Shown here: in pieces, positions 1-7,237 of the stretch
Numbering within the stretch: position 1 is the stretch's first letter
Layout of the letters: every line of letters begins with the position of its first letter
DNA from: Bacteroidia bacterium
Lineage (GTDB): Bacteria > Bacteroidota > Bacteroidia > Chitinophagales > Chitinophagaceae
Assembly: GCA_030427635.1 (NCBI GenBank)
Contig: JAUIBA010000004.1
Span: 62,001 to 126,000, forward strand
Length of the DNA stretch: 64,000 nt
Direction: 5' to 3'
Translations under genes and position numbers: made by a program
Notes under the pieces: model-generated
What the model saw: the letters and a program-made list of their open reading frames with translations, nothing else
Database searches by the model: none
What the model was told of the DNA's origin: nothing

Positions 1-441
1 GATGCATCATTGGGCATAACGGCCGATGATCTGGGTACTACAATGCTGGCACTGCGCTCCGGTGGCCGCATCATGTATGGCCTTATCGGTATAGGTAGTA
101 ATCTCATGTCGCCCGATAATAAGACGTTTGCTGCATTGGAAGTGGGGCTGGGAGCACACCTGCCTGTATCAAAACACTTCCGCATCAGTGCAGAAATATC
201 GTCCATGACCCTGTCAGATTTTACGTATAACCGCTATCACGATAATGGCATACGCATACTGCCGGCAGTACGTATGGGCAGAGTAGAAGTTTTTGCTGGT
301 GCAGGCATTCATTATGGGTACTATACATACCGCCCGCAGGCATTGATACCGGAAAACAATATTCTCTGGTCAGGAAATTCCTTTGCAGGCACATCAGAAT
401 ACCGCATAGGTTACCGTGCGGGTGTCCAGTTCCGGCTGTAA
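1..441 (+). CDS. C-terminal part of an outer-membrane beta-barrel-like protein (cut by the window edge)
   Basis: The reading frame is open from base 1, so this is the last 146 codons of a longer gene and its real start lies outside the window. The visible part has alternating Gly/aromatic/polar stretches (GLIGIGSNL, GAGIHYGYYTYRP) and ends in GVQFRL, which resembles the closing strand of a small outer-membrane barrel. No enzyme motif is visible. It converges with cinA, leaving only 11 bases between the two stops. The family cannot be named from this fragment; a PorT-type or general outer-membrane barrel is a guess. Confidence 0.55.
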   Translation, partial: DASLGITADDLGTTMLALRSGGRIMYGLIGIGSNLMSPDNKTFAALEVGLGAHLPVSKHFRISAEISSMTLSDFTYNRYHDNGIRILPAVRMGRVEVFAGAGIHYGYYTYRPQALIPENNILWSGNSFAGTSEYRIGYRAGVQFRL

Positions 442-452
442 CACTATTCCTT

Positions 453-1712
453 CTATTCTACGGGATAACCCTGCACAAAACGGTACAGCAGCAGCATAGC
501 CATAGCAGCAGCCATTTCCTTATTGCGGGCGCGGTCATAGAAAAAACGGAACTTCTTTGCTACTACCCCGGTAGCCGATGCAGCAGCCATCCACACGGTA
601 CCTACCGGCAGTGTGTCTGATGCACTGGCTGGCCCCAGCAGGCCGGTAACGGCCAGTGCATAGTCTGCTTTCAGTAAGCGTTGTGCCCCTGCTGCCATCT
701 CGCGTGCCACGGCTTCACTTACAGTGCCATGCGCATCCAGCGTTTCCCGGCTTACCCCCAGCAGTTCTGACTTTGAGTAATCACTGTAGCATACTACACC
801 ACCCTGCAGTATGCCCGATGCCCCCGGCACCTGCGTAATGAGGTGTGCTATAAGCCCTCCTGTGCAGCTTTCTGCCATTGCCATAGTAATGCCCCTGGCG
901 GTAAACAGGTCATAAAGCACCCGCTCCAGCGGCACATCAGTATGCGCTACTACTATTGTTCCCAGGCGCTCAGCCATTGCATTGCGATAAGGCGTTATTT
1001 CCTCCTGCAGCAGGCTCACAGAGTCTCCCCTGCCTGTGAGTCTCAGCTTCACGGTACCGGCTCCTGGCAGATAAGCCAGCCTTATATGGGGCGGCAATGA
1101 GTTTTCAATGTCCGCTATTTTCTCAGCTATAAAACTTTCACCCTCACCGGCAGTCACCAGCGTATTATGTACTATGGCCCCACTCACAAATCTTTCCCTC
1201 AGCCTCGGCAACACCTCATCTTCCATGATACCCACCATTTCATTAGGCACTCCGGGCAGCGATACCACCACCCTGCCCTCCCGCTCAAACCACATACCAG
1301 GAGCAGTACCCCGTGCATTGAACAGTACGGTACAGCTATCCGGCACTTCAGCCTGTTTCAGATTGCGCTCCAGCATAGGCCTGTTTCGTTTAGTAAACAG
1401 GTCTCTCACATGCGCCAGCACCCGCTCATCTACACGCATCGTGCCACCAAAGTATTCCAGCAGCAGGGGTTTCGTAATATCATCAGCGGTTGGTCCCAGC
1501 CCACCTGTTACTATAACTATATGTGCAGTACGCAGCTCTTCATTCAGCGCCCGTGTTATCGCATCTTTATTATCACCCACTGCCACCCGCCTGTGCATAT
1601 CTATACCCAGCGCGTTAAGATGTGTACCTATCCATGCCGAATTGGTATCTATTGTCTGGCCTATGAGCAGCTCATCACCAATAGTAATGACAGATGCGAC
1701 AGTATTTATCAT
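453..1712 (-). CDS. cinA: CinA-family nicotinamide-nucleotide amidase / competence-damage protein
   Basis: A 419-residue protein with the two usual CinA modules. Residues about 1-170 form a MoCF/molybdopterin-binding-like domain (starts ITIGDELLIGQTID, then VTGGLGPTADDITKP). Residues about 260-415 form the PncC amidase domain (MAESCTGGLIAHLI, then GVVCYSDYSKSELLGV). In known CinA proteins the C-terminal domain deamidates nicotinamide mononucleotide in pyridine nucleotide salvage, and the N-terminal domain can act on ADP-ribose. Length is normal. The ATG overlaps the stop of the upstream thioesterase by 4 bases (ATGA), so the two are almost certainly translated together. Confidence 0.93.
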   Translation of the reverse strand: MINTVASVITIGDELLIGQTIDTNSAWIGTHLNALGIDMHRRVAVGDNKDAITRALNEELRTAHIVIVTGGLGPTADDITKPLLLEYFGGTMRVDERVLAHVRDLFTKRNRPMLERNLKQAEVPDSCTVLFNARGTAPGMWFEREGRVVVSLPGVPNEMVGIMEDEVLPRLRERFVSGAIVHNTLVTAGEGESFIAEKIADIENSLPPHIRLAYLPGAGTVKLRLTGRGDSVSLLQEEITPYRNAMAERLGTIVVAHTDVPLERVLYDLFTARGITMAMAESCTGGLIAHLITQVPGASGILQGGVVCYSDYSKSELLGVSRETLDAHGTVSEAVAREMAAGAQRLLKADYALAVTGLLGPASASDTLPVGTVWMAAASATGVVAKKFRFFYDRARNKEMAAAMAMLLLYRFVQGYPVE

Positions 1713-2128
1713 GATTCTGTATTGAAATATGGTAATAAACGGTCTCTTAACACATCAGGAATCCGTACAGTTTTCTTCTCGGCGGCACCGTAAAACACCA
1801 GTGTAGTCACACCTTTGTTCAGCAGTACCCCCGCCTCATTATATAACGCTGAGTGAAACTGTATCTTACTACCGGTCGGCAACTCCTCCAGCGTAGTCTT
1901 TACCGTAATCAGATCGTCATATAATGCCGGACGAAAATACCGGCTCTGCAGCTCGGCTACAGGCATCATTACACCCATCTCCTCCAGCTCACGGTAAGTA
2001 AACCCCAACTGGCGGATAGCTTCTGCTCTACCCACCTCATAGTACAAAGCATAATTTCCATAATACAGGTACCCCATCTGGTCGGTTTCTCCATAGCGCA
2101 CCCTTATTTGTGTCTCTGCCGTAAACAT
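1709..2128 (-). CDS. YbgC/4HBT-type acyl-CoA thioesterase (hotdog fold)
   Basis: A 139-residue single hotdog-domain protein. The family signature is near the N-terminus: RYGETDQMGYLYYGNY, with Asp16 at the position of the catalytic aspartate of 4-hydroxybenzoyl-CoA thioesterase and YbgC. It should hydrolyse acyl-CoA thioesters in the cytoplasm; the substrate cannot be told. It overlaps cinA by 4 bases. The ATG lies only 5 bases after a TAACTTTG promoter element, so the mRNA probably begins at or next to the start codon. Length matches the family. Confidence 0.88.
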   Translation of the reverse strand: MFTAETQIRVRYGETDQMGYLYYGNYALYYEVGRAEAIRQLGFTYRELEEMGVMMPVAELQSRYFRPALYDDLITVKTTLEELPTGSKIQFHSALYNEAGVLLNKGVTTLVFYGAAEKKTVRIPDVLRDRLLPYFNTES

Positions 2129-2133
2129 ACCCC

Positions 2134-2141
2134 CAAAGTTA
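2134..2141 (-). promoter_or_regulatory. -7 element (TAACTTTG) for the thioesterase-cinA pair; predicted leaderless start
   Basis: TAACTTTG on the minus strand is a perfect match to the Bacteroidota -7 consensus TAnnTTTG. It is followed by GGGGT and then the ATG, so transcription should start at about the A of the start codon. No clear -33 TTG box is seen. Confidence 0.6.
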
Positions 2142-2271
2142 ACAGATGTTGCGACGGATTTATAGAGGATGCAGCTGAAGCAACAATAAAATATGCCCGT
2201 ATTAACGCATTCATTAGCCGCAATAGTCTGCGCTTAAGCTATCTGCAGTACCCCATGTATTTCATTTCTGC

Positions 2272-2279
2272 TATTTTTG
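2272..2279 (+). promoter_or_regulatory. -7 element (TATTTTTG) for the DUF5723-like gene
   Basis: TATTTTTG matches TAnnTTTG and lies 28 bases before the first ATG, which leaves a normal short leader. It is back to back with the thioesterase promoter in the same intergenic region. Confidence 0.5.
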
Positions 2280-2307
2280 TCACACTATCCGTGTTTTACA
2301 CAACCAG

Positions 2308-3717
2308 ATGCGAATGAAAAAGACTTTGATATTAGCCGCAGGAATTGTCAGTACTCTTTCTGTAAAAGCACAGCACAATCTTGGAATAGCTACCGGTAAC
2401 TGGTCCAGTATCAACAGCCTGTATCTCAATCCTGCCAATATTGCCGAAAGCAGGGAAAAGAAGTCCGTATCGGTAATAGGCGGCATGTTTTTTGTAGACA
2501 ATAACGTGGGCCCGTTCAATGCTGGCAATGGTTTGGTAGTGGCCGTAGGAGATGGCAAGACAAATGATATGTTTGCCTACAGAAACAACTCCAAAATAAG
2601 CATGATGGCGCCCTACTTTAACATCATGGGCCCCGGCGCTGTGTATCGTGTGGATAATAAAAGCAGTATAGCTGTTACCAGCAGGCTTAGAGGCATGAAC
2701 CAGTTCAATTTTTTCGACCAGACTATATTCCATGCATTTAATGATCCAAAGTATACTCCTGATGAGAACATCCTGTCACTTCCACGCGACTTTGCATACA
2801 CGGTACACCTCTGGCTGGAGATAGGTTTTACTTATGCCAAAACGGTATATGAAAAAGATAACCATAAAATAAAACTGGGTGGCTCATTTCGTTATCTGGG
2901 CGGTATAGCCTATGTAGGGGTAAAGGGCAATACGATGAATGCAGCATTCACTAAAGGTGTTGACTCGTTTTATGCCAGCAATTCCGATATCCAGTATGGT
3001 AGCAACATCCTGAACACATTTACTTACCAGGGAAACAATTTTTCAAAAAATCTGGTGAATCTGGTTCGCGAAGGAAACTTTGGTCATGGTATTGGCGGTG
3101 ATGTGGGTATCGTGTATGAATTCACTGCCAGCGACCCTGAGGAAGGAAATGATAAAAAGAAAAGAAGGAAAAAGAAACCAGGATATACAACCAGACTATC
3201 AGCATCTATATGCGATATAGGGGGCATAGCTTATGGCAAACGGGTGAATACAAACCAGGTAATAAATGGAGAAGGCTACGTCACAGCAAAAGGTATACTG
3301 GACAACGTAAAAAACTTTGCCAACATGGAAAAATATGTTGAAGCAAGGGGCTTTACAGCTACAACACGTAAAAGGAATACGTTTGTGAACATGCCTACAC
3401 ATATTAAGCTCGGTGCCGATTACCATATAAAAGACAAATACTACATAAATGGCATGATGCTGGTAAACCTTGCCAGCCGCCGTACATGGGGCAACTCATT
3501 TTATAATCAGGTATCTGTAACGCCACGCTACGAAACCAAAAAGCTGACAATAGGATTACCCATTACATATGGCATACTATCCAGAAGCATGAAATTGGGA
3601 ACCGGGTTCTACTATCGTAACTTTTATATAGGCAGTGACGATATGCTGGCATTCTTCTCAAAATCGCAATACGGCATTAACCTCTATGCCGGCATGACGA
3701 AACGTTTTTACCGGTAG
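2308..3717 (+). CDS. DUF5723-like outer-membrane beta-barrel protein
   Basis: A 469-residue secreted protein. The N-terminus MRMKKTLILAAGIVSTLSVKA is a signal peptide with cleavage expected after KA-Q. The mature start contains SSINSLYLNPANIAESR, a pattern I associate with the Bacteroidota DUF5723 family. The rest is rich in alternating beta-strand patterns and ends in FYR. A very basic stretch (KKKRRKKKPG, near residue 290) would sit in a loop. Start could be the first ATG or the ATG two codons later; both keep the signal peptide. The family's function is not known to me. Confidence 0.7.
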   Translation: MRMKKTLILAAGIVSTLSVKAQHNLGIATGNWSSINSLYLNPANIAESREKKSVSVIGGMFFVDNNVGPFNAGNGLVVAVGDGKTNDMFAYRNNSKISMMAPYFNIMGPGAVYRVDNKSSIAVTSRLRGMNQFNFFDQTIFHAFNDPKYTPDENILSLPRDFAYTVHLWLEIGFTYAKTVYEKDNHKIKLGGSFRYLGGIAYVGVKGNTMNAAFTKGVDSFYASNSDIQYGSNILNTFTYQGNNFSKNLVNLVREGNFGHGIGGDVGIVYEFTASDPEEGNDKKKRRKKKPGYTTRLSASICDIGGIAYGKRVNTNQVINGEGYVTAKGILDNVKNFANMEKYVEARGFTATTRKRNTFVNMPTHIKLGADYHIKDKYYINGMMLVNLASRRTWGNSFYNQVSVTPRYETKKLTIGLPITYGILSRSMKLGTGFYYRNFYIGSDDMLAFFSKSQYGINLYAGMTKRFYR

Positions 3718-3730
3718 CTGTTGATAAGAG

Positions 3731-4216
3731 TTATAGTCTACCCCACAGGGCAACAGCCTGTGTATCCTCGCAGGAGTTCAGCATATCCTGTACACTGAGG
3801 CCGGTAACCGGGTGTATGTAGTCTGGCGCTATATCAGCAAGGGGAATTAATACAAAACGACGCCGTGGCATATGAGGATGTGGCACAGTAAGCGTATCTG
3901 TGTTTATTATTTCACTGCCATAAAACAGGATGTCTATGTCTATAGACCGCATGCCCCAATGCACCACCCGCTCCCTGCCCAATGACTTTTCTATGTCATG
4001 AATCATATGCAACAGTAATGCCGGTGGGGTTAAGGTATGCAACTCCAATGCCAGATTTAAAAAGTCGGGCTGGTCTGTCAGTCCCCAGGCCTGTGTCTCA
4101 TATACAGGCGACACTGAATACACAGTACCTGCGTGCCGCAGCATAGCTACAGCCTCACGGAGCAGGTCCTCTCTTGCTCCCATATTACTGCCCAGTGAAA
4201 GAAATACTTTATTCAC
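3731..4216 (-). CDS. folK: 2-amino-4-hydroxy-6-hydroxymethyldihydropteridine diphosphokinase
   Basis: A 161-residue HPPK enzyme that transfers pyrophosphate from ATP to the pterin alcohol in folate synthesis. The start FLSLGSNMG and the signature W-GMRSIDIDILFYG carry the conserved residues for pterin and ATP/Mg binding, and HPHMPRRRFVLIPLADIAP is the usual C-terminal motif. The start codon is GTG, chosen because the family's conserved beginning (NKVFLSLGSN) immediately follows it and no in-frame ATG precedes it. It is a stand-alone gene here; no folB or folP is adjacent. Confidence 0.94.
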   Translation of the reverse strand: MNKVFLSLGSNMGAREDLLREAVAMLRHAGTVYSVSPVYETQAWGLTDQPDFLNLALELHTLTPPALLLHMIHDIEKSLGRERVVHWGMRSIDIDILFYGSEIINTDTLTVPHPHMPRRRFVLIPLADIAPDYIHPVTGLSVQDMLNSCEDTQAVALWGRL

Positions 4217-4257
4217 CCGGCACGCAATATACGCTATAGAATATGTATAAAAGAAAT

Positions 4258-4285
4258 GGTCCCAGGCGGCGAACGCTCCGGGACC
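4258..4285 (-). terminator. Hairpin terminator after hsp20
   Basis: Inverted repeat GGTCCC / GGGACC with further imperfect pairing inside (around CGGAGCG/CGCC). On the minus strand it is followed by ATTTCTTTTAT. It lies just beyond the hsp20 stop. Confidence 0.6.
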
Positions 4286-4312
4286 CTATAGAAACCACCC
4301 TATTAATCCAAC

Positions 4313-4753
4313 TTATTTTACTTCTATTATGCTGTCTGCTTTTTTATCATTCCGTTCTCTTCTGGGAACAATAAGTTTCAGAATTCCGCCTTCATAACCA
4401 GCCTCAATCTTTCCTTTTTCAACATGTTCGGGGAGTGAGAAGGAGCGGGAAAAAGATGAATAGTTATACTCTCTGTGCGTGAATCTGTCCTCTGTATTTT
4501 CGCTTCTGGTCTCATTTTCTGCAGAAATTGTCAACTTGTTACCATCAACGGAAATTCTGAAATCTTTTTTTTCAAATCCGGGTGCAGCCACGGTAATCGT
4601 AAATTCCCTGGCATTTTCAGATATATTTACTTTGGGCATAGTAAGCTCTTTTGAAAATCGTTCATTGCTTACCCAGTCTCCCCATGAGTCTACAAAGTCT
4701 CCGAACAGAGAGGGTAATGAGTCTGATTTTCCGGTAATAGGTCTGAGTGTCAT
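4313..4753 (-). CDS. Hsp20 / alpha-crystallin small heat-shock protein
   Basis: A 146-residue holdase-type chaperone. The alpha-crystallin domain spans about residues 40-135: it starts at PKVNISENAREFTITVAAPG, continues through KLTISAENE, and ends with GGILKLIVPRRE, the typical beta8-beta9 region. The short C-terminal tail lacks a clear IxI motif (it ends DSIIEVK). It would bind unfolding proteins in the cytoplasm. Its promoter has two TGA-N6-TCA sites 22 bp apart, as at the neighbouring universal stress gene and the cbb3 oxidase operon, so oxygen or redox control is likely rather than, or in addition to, heat control. Confidence 0.93.
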   Translation of the reverse strand: MTLRPITGKSDSLPSLFGDFVDSWGDWVSNERFSKELTMPKVNISENAREFTITVAAPGFEKKDFRISVDGNKLTISAENETRSENTEDRFTHREYNYSSFSRSFSLPEHVEKGKIEAGYEGGILKLIVPRRERNDKKADSIIEVK

Positions 4754-4815
4754 AGCAATTACTTTTAGTGTGGTTTAACCTGCATTCATGTGGTCTTTCT
4801 CTGTGACCGATAATG

Positions 4816-4880
4816 CAAAGTTACCCTGGCACCCTACCCTGCTATATGACCTGTGTCAGTATTACCGCTGAACCTCGTCA
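4816..4880 (-). promoter_or_regulatory. hsp20 promoter with tandem TGA-N6-TCA operators
   Basis: Read on the plus strand: distal site TGAACCTCGTCA (4869-4880), proximal site TGACCTGTGTCA (4847-4858), and the -7 element TAACTTTG on the minus strand (4816-4823). Site centres are 22 bp apart and the proximal centre is 29.5 bp from the first T of the -7 element, placing it near -41.5. This is the geometry of a class II CRP/FNR-family activator site. The predicted mRNA start is near 4811, giving a leader of about 58 nt. Confidence 0.75.
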
Positions 4881-4893
4881 GCCCCACGGCTGA

Positions 4894-5742
4894 CTAATGG
4901 TGGGCTATAAACACCGGCGTAGCTGTAGCTTTTACTACTACCTCTGCCGCCCCGGGTTTGAAAAAACGGGAAAATGCACTGCGTCCGAATGCACCGGCCA
5001 CAAGCATCTTCTGCCAGTTGTCTGTATCATCCATAAAATAGCTGAACAATACATCACCTATAGCGCCATCTACAGTAGTGACAGTAATATTGGGGCAATG
5101 CATACGCAGCCAGACAAGGAAAGACTCCAGTGTATCATCTGATTCATTATCATTACCCTCCTCATTTGCCCTGAGTACTGTAATACGCTTACTGCTCAGC
5201 TCCGGCATCTGGTAACAAAACTGTTTTGCAGCCGCTACAGCCGCCGCAGAGCCATTATACGCTATCACAACTTCTTCCAGTGGGCGATGCGCATCTCCCG
5301 ATAGTAACACCGGGCACTCGGCATTGTGCAGAATATCTTTAACCAGACTGGTAGGAATATGTTCATCACCGGTGAATGACAGTAGCGGGTCTACAATGAT
5401 ATAGTCGGCAAAACGACTCTCTTTCAGTATTATATCAATAGGACTACCTGCCTCCCGGATAACTTTGGACGTAATGCCTGATGCTACACAAGCCTCCGTA
5501 AACCTTGTCACATTAGCATCTGTCTTATCTGCTACCGCCTTACGCTCTTCAGCATCCGGTACAATTTCTTCTACATATGTCTGCCCTGCTACCATACTTA
5601 CCCCGGGAGCCGACCAGAAACTGGCATCATGTATAAACATTCCCGTGAGCTCATTTTTTTCTACACCAGCTATAGAAACAGCAAAACGAAGTACATCTTC
5701 TGACAGGCTCAGAGCATTGGTAACAAACAGAATTCTTTTCAT
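4894..5742 (-). CDS. Universal stress protein with two tandem Usp domains
   Basis: A 282-residue cytoplasmic protein. Domain 1 (about residues 1-145) starts MKRILFVTNALSLSEDVLRFA, and domain 2 (about 150-282) contains VVIAYNGSAAAVAAAKQFC and ends with LVAGAFGRSAFSRFF and TPVFIAHH. The glycine-rich nucleotide-binding loop of domain 2 (VAGAFGRSAFSR) is close to the G-x2-G-x9-G-S/T pattern but imperfect, so ATP binding is uncertain. I chose the ATG at 5742 because the family normally begins MKRIL. A longer frame to 5841 would run through the promoter and both operator sites. Members of this family are often induced by low oxygen. Confidence 0.9.
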   Translation of the reverse strand: MKRILFVTNALSLSEDVLRFAVSIAGVEKNELTGMFIHDASFWSAPGVSMVAGQTYVEEIVPDAEERKAVADKTDANVTRFTEACVASGITSKVIREAGSPIDIILKESRFADYIIVDPLLSFTGDEHIPTSLVKDILHNAECPVLLSGDAHRPLEEVVIAYNGSAAAVAAAKQFCYQMPELSSKRITVLRANEEGNDNESDDTLESFLVWLRMHCPNITVTTVDGAIGDVLFSYFMDDTDNWQKMLVAGAFGRSAFSRFFKPGAAEVVVKATATPVFIAHH

Positions 5743-5760
5743 GACAGATATTATTTTATG

Positions 5761-5825
5761 CGAAAGTAATACAGCTATGCACGCTTTCAAATGACCATAA
5801 TCAATAATTAATATGAACATTATCA
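5761..5825 (-). promoter_or_regulatory. Universal stress gene promoter with tandem TGA-N6-TCA operators
   Basis: Plus-strand reading: distal TGAACATTATCA (5814-5825), proximal TGACCATAATCA (5792-5803), and -7 element TACTTTCG on the minus strand (5761-5768, one mismatch to TAnnTTTG). Both spacings (22 bp between sites, 29.5 bp to the -7 element) are identical to those at hsp20. The leader to the ATG would be about 14 nt. Confidence 0.75.
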
Positions 5826-5922
5826 ACGCACCGGGATGCACCTGCCATTTGTAGATATATTGTAACTAACCAGCATCAGGGATAGCTATATTCAGCATCA
5901 CATACTGATAATCACAGACACC

Positions 5923-5930
5923 TAACTTTG
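5923..5930 (+). promoter_or_regulatory. -7 element (TAACTTTG) of the CoA-transferase gene; predicted leaderless
   Basis: A perfect TAnnTTTG followed by TCTGCT and then the ATG at 5937, so transcription should start at or within a base or two of the start codon. No TGA-N6-TCA site is present at the spacing seen at the divergent stress gene. Confidence 0.55.
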
Positions 5931-5936
5931 TCTGCT

Positions 5937-7226
5937 ATGAGAAACCAGCTCAATTATGTAACGGCCGATGAGGCCGTAAGGGATATTAACAGCGGGGAAC
6001 GGGTATTCGTTCATGGCAGCGCGGCTACTCCGCTGGCATTGCTACATGCGCTTCTGCGTCGTGCCGGCAGCGTGAAAGATATAGAGCTTACAGCAATTAG
6101 CCTGTATGGGCGAATAGAGTGGAACAGACCAGAAGTGCTGGACAGTTTTTACATGAATTCATTGTTTGTATCGGAAAACATAAGGGGCTGGGCCAACTCT
6201 CAGCGAGGTAGTTATGTGCCTGTATTCCTGAGTGAAATACCTCAGCTGTTTGACAGCGGCATACTGAAGCCCGATGTTGCACTGATTCATGTATCCCCGC
6301 CCGACTATCACGGATATTGCACGCTGGGCACATCGGCTGATATAGCTATAAGTGCCGTACGGAATGCTAAAAAAATCATAGCACAGGTCAACCCTCAGAT
6401 GCCACGGGTATTGGGTGAAGGCTTCATACACTCATCAAAGTTTGATGCTGTGGTATGGGAAGATGCAGCACTGCCGGAAGTAGAGTACCCTGATACAGGC
6501 GCTATAACGGATAAAATAGGGCAACAGGTAGCATCGCTGGTAGAGGATGGGGCAACCCTGCAAATGGGTATAGGCGCTATACCCAATGCAGTACTTAAAT
6601 ACCTGGAGCATCATAAAGACCTGGGAATACATACCGAAATGTTCTCTGACGGAGTACCTGCACTGGTACACAAAGGAGTAATAACCAATACAAGGAAAAA
6701 AGTAGAACCAGGTAAAATAGTAAGCACCTTTGTACTGGGAACCCGGAAAGTATATGACTTCATAGACAATAATCCATATGTAAACTGTATGGATGTGGCC
6801 TTTGTAAATGATACAGGCGTGATAAGGCAGAACCCAAAAGTAACTGCCATTAACAGCGCCATAGAGATAGACCTTACCGGCCAGGTATGTGCAGACTCTA
6901 TTGGTACCTATCAATACTCGGGAATAGGCGGACAAATGGACTTTATGCGTGGTGCTGCACTCTCTGAAGGCGGGAAACCTATCATAGCCATGCCCTCCGT
7001 TACCTCACGGGGCATATCACGTATCGTACCGGAGCTGAAGCCGGGTGCGGGTGTGGTTACTACCCGTGGGCATATACATTATGTAGCTACAGAGCATGGC
7101 GTTGTAAACCTGTATGGCAAAAACATGGAGCAACGCGCCCGAATGATGATAAGTATAGCCGACCCTTCTCATCACGAAATGCTGGAACGTGCCTATCATG
7201 AACGATTTGGCAGGCTACCCCGGTAA
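5937..7226 (+). CDS. Acetyl-CoA hydrolase/transferase family protein (4-hydroxybutyrate or acetate CoA-transferase-like)
   Basis: A 429-residue class I CoA-transferase. The motif LQMGIGAIPNAV and the following HTEMFSDG are the family's CoA-binding and catalytic region; Glu234 in HTEMFSDG aligns with the glutamate that forms the CoA thioester. The C-terminal part has GIGGQMDFMRGA and the conserved THYVATEHG-like IHYVATEHGVVNLYG. It should exchange CoA between acyl-CoA and a carboxylate such as acetate. I chose the ATG at 5937; a TTG three codons earlier lies inside the -7 element. It is divergent from the universal stress gene. Confidence 0.88.
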   Translation: MRNQLNYVTADEAVRDINSGERVFVHGSAATPLALLHALLRRAGSVKDIELTAISLYGRIEWNRPEVLDSFYMNSLFVSENIRGWANSQRGSYVPVFLSEIPQLFDSGILKPDVALIHVSPPDYHGYCTLGTSADIAISAVRNAKKIIAQVNPQMPRVLGEGFIHSSKFDAVVWEDAALPEVEYPDTGAITDKIGQQVASLVEDGATLQMGIGAIPNAVLKYLEHHKDLGIHTEMFSDGVPALVHKGVITNTRKKVEPGKIVSTFVLGTRKVYDFIDNNPYVNCMDVAFVNDTGVIRQNPKVTAINSAIEIDLTGQVCADSIGTYQYSGIGGQMDFMRGAALSEGGKPIIAMPSVTSRGISRIVPELKPGAGVVTTRGHIHYVATEHGVVNLYGKNMEQRARMMISIADPSHHEMLERAYHERFGRLPR

Positions 7227-7237
7227 CAGCACTACAG

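Noticed and set aside
1108-1793. Long plus-strand open frames across cinA
   Set aside because: They are antisense to a well-supported gene and encode low-complexity Ser/Thr- or His/Tyr-rich sequences.
5743-5841. A longer N-terminus for the universal stress protein, starting at 5841
   Set aside because: It would place the promoter and both operator sites inside the gene, and the family normally begins with MKRIL-type sequence at 5742.
5888-5922. A possible operator before the CoA-transferase gene (TGATAATCA)
   Set aside because: The spacer is 3 bases rather than 6, and the position does not match the spacing seen at the six regulon promoters.
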